A DNA stretch of 10,462 nt from Nitrospirota bacterium (lineage in GTDB: Bacteria; Nitrospirota; Thermodesulfovibrionia; Thermodesulfovibrionales; SM23-35). The position numbers and the translations under genes are program-made. Where the stretch lies: assembly GCA_029883145.1 (NCBI GenBank), contig JAOUJR010000035.1, positions 1 through 10,462 on the forward strand, read 5' to 3'. The notes under the pieces are model-generated. The model had not been told where the DNA came from, made no database searches, and was given only the letters and a program-made list of their open reading frames with translations. Shown piece by piece: positions 7,699-10,462 of the stretch (position 1 is its first letter; each line of letters begins with the position of its first letter).

Positions 7699-8802
7699 CT
7701 ATATTAGGCCCTTGAGTATAAGGTTCCAGTAAAGTGGTTTTAGTTCATCGTAATTATAATGTGCAAACACAGACTTCTTATTTTTCGGGGAAATCGGACA
7801 TAATACTTCTGGTTTATAGGTAGCAGTAGGTTCCTTTCCCTCCAACACTGCCTTCATTCTATCTGTTAACACCTTAGCCTGTATTCTCGCACTTGTCATT
7901 GTTTTTGATGCTGGTACATCACTCGCATCGCCGATTGCATAAATGTTGCTGTAGTAGTTGCTGAGCAGGTGATACTTATCGCAGGTTACCCATCCAGCAG
8001 CGTCTCCCAGTTCTTCAGAGTCATGGATGACTTGTTCACCTTCATGGGGGGGTATGATGCAGAGCAAGTCAAAATTGATTTTTTTCCCATTGTAGCTCCT
8101 TACAACTCCGTTTTTATAATCCACTTCTCCTGGAGAAAAGTTGTTCACCACCCCTATTTCTTTTGAATCTAAAATACTGTTAAATTTTTCCAGATAGGGT
8201 TGATTTGGAATAACCGATTGCATAGGGGTGGAGAGTACAAATTTGAACTTGTTTCTTCTCCCGAACATTCTCATTGTATCTTCTGCCATGAGAATGAAAT
8301 TTATAGGCGCAGCAGGACATTTGATAGGGTTTTCAGAAGACATTGATACGATAGTTCCACCATCACAGTTCTTAATTGCATCTCTGAGTTTTAGGGCGCC
8401 ATCCATTGTATAGAAGGTAAAGACACCTTCACCTTTGTTGAGACCTTCTTTCATCCCCGCAGGTTCGTCAAAATTTAATTTAGCACCGGTTGCAACAATG
8501 AGATAGTCATAAGAGACTGCTCCATGTTTGGAAGTAGTTACCGTATTATTTTTCGGGTTTATTCTTGTTGCTGAATCTGTAATCAGATTCACACCTTCAT
8601 AAAACAAATCCTTTGTCGGCCTCACCACATCTTCACCTTCATCCAGACCAAAAGCTATTGATGTGAATGCTGGCTGAAAATAATGTTTGTCACTCCTTTC
8701 AATTACCGAGAGTTCCACTTCGTCTTCAGTGAAATCTCTTCTCATTCTGTTGACAAACATCACGCCAGCACTTCCTCCGCCTATGATCACTATCCGTTTC
8801 AT
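7699..8802 (-). CDS. Sulfide:quinone oxidoreductase-like FAD flavoprotein (paralogue 2, promoter-proximal)
   Basis: This is a tandem paralogue of the next gene, aligning without gaps over roughly the first 345 residues (33 of the first 50 are identical). It keeps the FAD motif GGGSAGVMF (8-16), YDYLIVATGAKL, IYAIGDASDVPASKT, and the redox cysteine pair Cys162 (KCPAAP) and Cys335 (VLCPI), plus Cys146 and Cys274. Differences include Ser at position 156 where its partner has Cys, Cys248, RIQAK in place of RKQAK after the GDA motif, and a C-terminus about 18 residues shorter that still ends in a similar hydrophobic segment (LKPLYWNLILKGLI). The predicted role is membrane-associated oxidation of sulfide or a related sulfur compound with quinone as acceptor. 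It is the first gene of the - strand operon, with AGGAGG 7 nt before the ATG and a sigma-54-type promoter about 75 nt upstream. Whether the two paralogues differ in substrate, or form a heteromer, cannot be read from sequence. Confidence 0.87.
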   Translation of the reverse strand: MKRIVIIGGGSAGVMFVNRMRRDFTEDEVELSVIERSDKHYFQPAFTSIAFGLDEGEDVVRPTKDLFYEGVNLITDSATRINPKNNTVTTSKHGAVSYDYLIVATGAKLNFDEPAGMKEGLNKGEGVFTFYTMDGALKLRDAIKNCDGGTIVSMSSENPIKCPAAPINFILMAEDTMRMFGRRNKFKFVLSTPMQSVIPNQPYLEKFNSILDSKEIGVVNNFSPGEVDYKNGVVRSYNGKKINFDLLCIIPPHEGEQVIHDSEELGDAAGWVTCDKYHLLSNYYSNIYAIGDASDVPASKTMTSARIQAKVLTDRMKAVLEGKEPTATYKPEVLCPISPKNKKSVFAHYNYDELKPLYWNLILKGLI

Positions 8803-8809
8803 TTTGCTT

Positions 8810-8815
8810 CCTCCT
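8810..8815 (-). promoter_or_regulatory. Ribosome-binding site of SQR paralogue 2, duplicated before paralogue 1
   Basis: A consensus AGGAGG lies 7 nt before the ATG. The same leader, including the 7-nt spacer and start codon, occurs before paralogue 1 (AGGAGG at 7627-7632). The identical run of 22 nt covers 8796-8817 and 7613-7634. This shows that the gene duplication carried the translation signal with it. Confidence 0.8.
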
Positions 8816-8887
8816 TTCCCTTCTCATCGGTAAACGTATGCTTCTGATTTAAATATGTAATGAAATTTATTCTTTAATAAAGGATTA

Positions 8888-8903
8888 AGCAAAAGATATG
8901 CCA
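8888..8903 (-). promoter_or_regulatory. Sigma-54 (-24/-12) promoter of the SQR-SQR-DUF1641 operon
   Basis: On the - strand the sequence is TGGCATATCTTTTGCT. This matches the sigma-54 consensus TGGCAC-N5-TTGC at TGGCA and TTGC, with GG and GC separated by exactly 10 nt and the preferred T after the -12 element. The predicted start is near 8877, giving a leader of about 75 nt to the ATG at 8802. An NtrC-family activator encoded in this window could act here. Confidence 0.75.
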
Positions 8904-8914
8904 TAATAGCATAT
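8896..8914. promoter_or_regulatory. ATATGC-N7-GCATAT palindrome overlapping the -24 element
   Basis: Perfect 6-bp arms are separated by 7 nt, centred just upstream of the -24 element of the sigma-54 promoter and partly covering it. A protein bound here would block or bend the promoter, so it is a candidate operator for the divergent MerR-type regulator. It could also be chance in AT-rich DNA. Confidence 0.35.
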
Positions 8915-8962
8915 AGCGAAAAATACTAATTTATCAAAGTGTTACGTTAAAAAAAAAGCAGG

Positions 8963-9004
8963 AGATTCTCATTTATTCAAACACAGTCTCAAAAATGAGA
9001 ATCT
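8963..9004. promoter_or_regulatory. 12+12-bp inverted repeat; candidate upstream activator site
   Basis: AGATTCTCATTT (8963-8974) and its exact reverse complement AAATGAGAATCT (8993-9004) are separated by 18 nt. The inner part also contains TCTCA-N4-TGAGA (8987-9000), and a further TGAGA occurs at 9035. Relative to the predicted sigma-54 start near 8877 the repeat spans about -86 to -127, the usual place for an enhancer-binding protein site. It also lies about 85-125 nt upstream of the predicted MerR-gene start. It could alternatively form an RNA hairpin, but no gene transcript is expected to end here. Confidence 0.55.
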
Positions 9005-9051
9005 TTTCTAAATTGAGTTGAGCGAAAGTTGTGATGAGACAATTCGAGGAG

Positions 9052-9080
9052 TTGAAAATTTTCTTTAAAGATAGTTTAAT
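9052..9080 (+). promoter_or_regulatory. Sigma-70-like promoter of the MerR-type gene
   Basis: TTGAAA (9052-9057) and TTTAAT (9075-9080) are separated by 17 nt, each one or two mismatches from the -35 and -10 consensus. The predicted start is near 9087, about 30-40 nt before the likely start codons at 9119 or 9125. The 17-nt spacer is normal, unlike the 19-20-nt spacers of classic MerR-activated promoters, so activation of this promoter by DNA twisting is not suggested. Confidence 0.5.
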
Positions 9081-9118
9081 AAAGCAAAATCAGAATTTGA
9101 GGATATCTTATAAGTGAA

Positions 9119-9559
9119 GTGAAGATGAAAACAGAATTAATAAAAGAAAAAGAAAAAAGAGATATGCCTCTCTATACAATAGGGGTTATTGCTGAATTGA
9201 TCGGTACCACAACCCAGACAGTGCGCATATATGAAAAACGTGGTCTGATAAAACCGTCACGCAAAAAGAAGAACAGATTCTACTCTGAGAATGACCTCAG
9301 ATGGCTCCTTTGTTTGAGAGAGTTAGTCCATGATAAAAAGATCAGCATTGAGGGCATAAAAAAGCTTCTTCATTATGCTCCATGCTGGGAAATTACAATG
9401 TGCACTGAAGAAAGAAAGAATAAATGCCTGTCATTTATCGACAGAGTAAAGCCATGCTGGGAGATTAACCGGATGATATGCAGCAATAGTAAATCACGCA
9501 ATAGATGCGAAGAATGTGTAGTGTTCACATCACAGACAAAACTTGCCAAGAAAAGTTAA
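9119..9559 (+). CDS. MerR-family transcriptional regulator with cysteine-rich CW tail
   Basis: The N-terminal winged helix-turn-helix (about residues 18-64; LYTIGVIAELIGTTTQTVRIYEKRGLIKP) is MerR/HspR-like. Instead of the long dimerisation coiled coil of classic MerR proteins there is a short helix (about 70-86) and then a cysteine-rich tail made of two similar units: APCWEITMC...C (Cys89, 95, 103) and KPCWEINRMIC...C..C (Cys113, 121, 130, 133). Cys65 lies in the DNA-binding part. The seven tail cysteines suggest a metal, Fe-S or thiol redox sensor. It is transcribed divergently from the SQR operon and is a candidate regulator of that operon or of itself. The start is uncertain: GTG at 9119, ATG at 9125, or ATG at 9164, which gives the family-typical MPLYTIGV beginning. 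The extra N-terminus is lysine-rich and has only a weak GAGGA 15 nt before the GTG. Confidence 0.85.
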   Translation: MKMKTELIKEKEKRDMPLYTIGVIAELIGTTTQTVRIYEKRGLIKPSRKKKNRFYSENDLRWLLCLRELVHDKKISIEGIKKLLHYAPCWEITMCTEERKNKCLSFIDRVKPCWEINRMICSNSKSRNRCEECVVFTSQTKLAKKS

Positions 9560-9680
9560 TCAAAATAATATCAAAAGATAAAATTTATTATAACCCCGTT
9601 GTACATTAGTTTTTCCCCGTGAGAAAGCCCTGCCATTTACCCCAGTGGAAATGAACATTCTATGGGATTTACTCATCGTG

Positions 9681-9708
9681 TTAATCAGAAAGGGATATAC
9701 TATATAAT
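9681..9708 (+). promoter_or_regulatory. Weak candidate promoter of the NamZ-like gene
   Basis: A perfect TATAAT (9703-9708) ends only 8 nt before the ATG at 9717, with a poor -35 candidate TTAATC (9681-9686) 16 nt upstream. If used, it would give a nearly leaderless mRNA. A TATACT at 9696-9701 is an alternative -10. The rest of 9560-9716 shows no clear terminator or other gene. Confidence 0.25.
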
Positions 9709-9716
9709 TAAAAGAA

Positions 9717-10462
9717 ATGACTGACAAGTTTATCAGAACCGGTCTTGACCTTTTCGAGAAGGATTGGCCCAAAACATTAAAAGGCGCACGGGTTGGACTT
9801 TTAGTACATCCTGCTTCTGTAAACAAAAAACTAACGCATGCGGTTAGCCTCTTTCTTAAATCAAAAAGAATTGAATTAAAGGCCATCTTTGGCCCACAAC
9901 ATGGAATCTATGGAGAAACACAGGACAATATGATTGAATGGGAGGGGTTCAAGGATAAGTACACAGGACTTTTTGTATATAGCCTTTATGGTTACTCCCG
10001 GAAACCTGAGCCATCAATGCTGAAAGATATAGATATAATGGTAGTAGACCTTCAGGATGTGGGGTCGCGATACTACACATTCATCTGGACAATAGAACTC
10101 TGTATGCAGGCATGTATGGAGACGAATAAATCAGTAGTCATACTTGACAGGCCCAATCCTATAGGAGGTCATTTAATAGAAGGACATGTGCTTGACATGA
10201 AATATGATTCATTTGTTGGACAGCGTCCATTGCCTGTGCGTCATGGGATGACAGTAGGAGAACTGTGTAGCTATTTTCGAGATGAATTCTATCCTTCTCT
10301 GGATTTACACATTATTCCCATGAAAGGATGGAAACGGAAGGCATGGTTTGATATGACAGGTTTACCCTGGGTAATACCATCGCCGAATATGCCATCTCTG
10401 GATACAGCTATTGTATATCCTGGAATGTGCCTCCTGGAGGGCACTAATCTGAGTGAAGGCAG
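9717..10462 (+). CDS. DUF1343/NamZ-type exo-beta-N-acetylmuramidase (partial, 3' end missing)
   Basis: The frame opens with an ATG at 9717 (an in-frame stop at 9705 rules out an earlier start) and runs through the window end, giving 248 codons of a family usually near 400 residues. Recognisable family blocks are GLLVHPASV (about 28-36), IFGPQHGIYGE (57-67), VYSLYG, DIMVVDLQDVGSRYYTFIWT, ILDRPNPIGG, FVGQRPLPVRHGMTVGEL and IPSPNMPSLDTAIVYPGMCLLEGTNLSEG. The characterised relative YbbC/NamZ of Bacillus removes N-acetylmuramic acid from the non-reducing ends of peptidoglycan fragments, serving cell-wall turnover. No signal peptide is visible here, unlike secreted relatives, so a cytoplasmic recycling role is possible. 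No Shine-Dalgarno sequence stands out. It has no clear functional link to the sulfur genes. Confidence 0.87.
   Translation, partial: MTDKFIRTGLDLFEKDWPKTLKGARVGLLVHPASVNKKLTHAVSLFLKSKRIELKAIFGPQHGIYGETQDNMIEWEGFKDKYTGLFVYSLYGYSRKPEPSMLKDIDIMVVDLQDVGSRYYTFIWTIELCMQACMETNKSVVILDRPNPIGGHLIEGHVLDMKYDSFVGQRPLPVRHGMTVGELCSYFRDEFYPSLDLHIIPMKGWKRKAWFDMTGLPWVIPSPNMPSLDTAIVYPGMCLLEGTNLSEG

Larger units (their letters stand above)
8803..9118. other. Divergent control region between the SQR operon and the MerR-type gene
   Basis: These 316 nt have no convincing reading frame and are markedly AT-rich. Reading from the SQR side they hold the ribosome-binding site, an AT-rich leader with a small TTTATT/AATAAA palindrome (8866-8881), a sigma-54-type promoter (- strand), an overlapping ATATGC/GCATAT palindrome, a run of nine A's (8949-8957), a 12+12-bp inverted repeat, and a sigma-70-like promoter (+ strand) for the MerR-type gene. 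The density of symmetrical sites suggests control by at least one DNA-binding protein, possibly two. Confidence 0.75.

Noticed and set aside
8866..8881. TTTATT-N4-AATAAA palindrome
   Set aside because: It is short and entirely A/T except for one base, so expected by chance here. It falls near the predicted transcription start but no function can be argued.
8910..8937. Sigma-70-like promoter TTGATA-N16-TATATG on the - strand
   Set aside because: The -10 is poor (4 of 6) and such matches are frequent in AT-rich DNA. The overlapping -24/-12 motif is far closer to its consensus. A secondary basal promoter remains possible.
8949..9004. Hairpin plus run of nine A's read as an intrinsic terminator on the - strand
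   Set aside because: The T-run would be separated from the stem by five bases, the loop is 18 nt, the stem is AT-rich, and no - strand gene ends upstream of it. A protein-binding site fits better, although attenuation of a longer - strand leader is not excluded.
9560..9886. Open frame of 108 codons on the - strand after the MerR-type gene
   Set aside because: It overlaps antisense the strongly conserved start of the NamZ-like gene and resembles no known protein.
1..10462. CRISPR array, tRNA, rRNA, transposase or other mobile-element genes
   Set aside because: I saw no spaced direct repeats, no cloverleaf or rRNA-like sequence, no transposase or integrase motif, and no terminal repeats around any gene block. 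The only sizeable direct repeats are the coding repeats in the DUF1641 gene and the two SQR paralogues.

Overview
The window looks like a chromosomal segment of a Gram-negative, probably anaerobic or chemolithotrophic bacterium of moderately low GC. The style of the multi-PAS/GAF histidine kinase, the NtrC-type regulator, the sulfide:quinone oxidoreductase (SQR)-like flavoproteins with a DUF1641 partner, and the MerR regulator with a CW-cysteine tail fit Nitrospirota, Brocadiales-type Planctomycetota or Desulfobacterota. I cannot decide between these from sequence alone, and there is no rRNA or other phylogenetic marker.

Layout. (1) Positions 2-5416, + strand: a two-component block. It holds a very large membrane histidine kinase whose 5' end lies before the window, a sigma-54-dependent NtrC-family response regulator starting 2 nt after it, and a stand-alone receiver protein with a GTG start. 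(2) Positions 5417-5542: a short convergent gap with a strong GC-rich hairpin, followed by a smaller perfect hairpin that overlaps the end of the next gene. (3) Positions 5543-8802, - strand: an apparent operon in the order SQR-like flavoprotein, second SQR-like flavoprotein (tandem paralogues with the same ribosome-binding leader), and a DUF1641 protein containing three 58-residue repeats. (4) Positions 8803-9118: a 316-nt divergent control region. It contains a near-consensus sigma-54 promoter facing the SQR operon, a 12+12-bp inverted repeat about 100 nt upstream of the predicted start (where an enhancer-binding protein would bind), and a sigma-70-like promoter facing the other way. (5) Positions 9119-9559, + strand: a MerR-family regulator with eight cysteines, seven of them in a C-terminal CW-type tail. 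(6) Positions 9717-10462, + strand: the 5' part of a DUF1343/NamZ-type exo-N-acetylmuramidase gene, cut by the window end.

How it may fit together (inference). The sulfide-oxidising operon appears to need sigma-54, and the only sigma-54 activator in the window is encoded at the 3' side of that operon, convergent to it. The simplest model is that the kinase senses a periplasmic or redox signal and phosphorylates the NtrC-type regulator, which binds the inverted repeat and activates the SQR-SQR-DUF1641 operon. The divergent Cys-rich MerR protein may add redox or metal input. None of these links is proven here. They rest on promoter sequence, spacing and gene neighbourhood.
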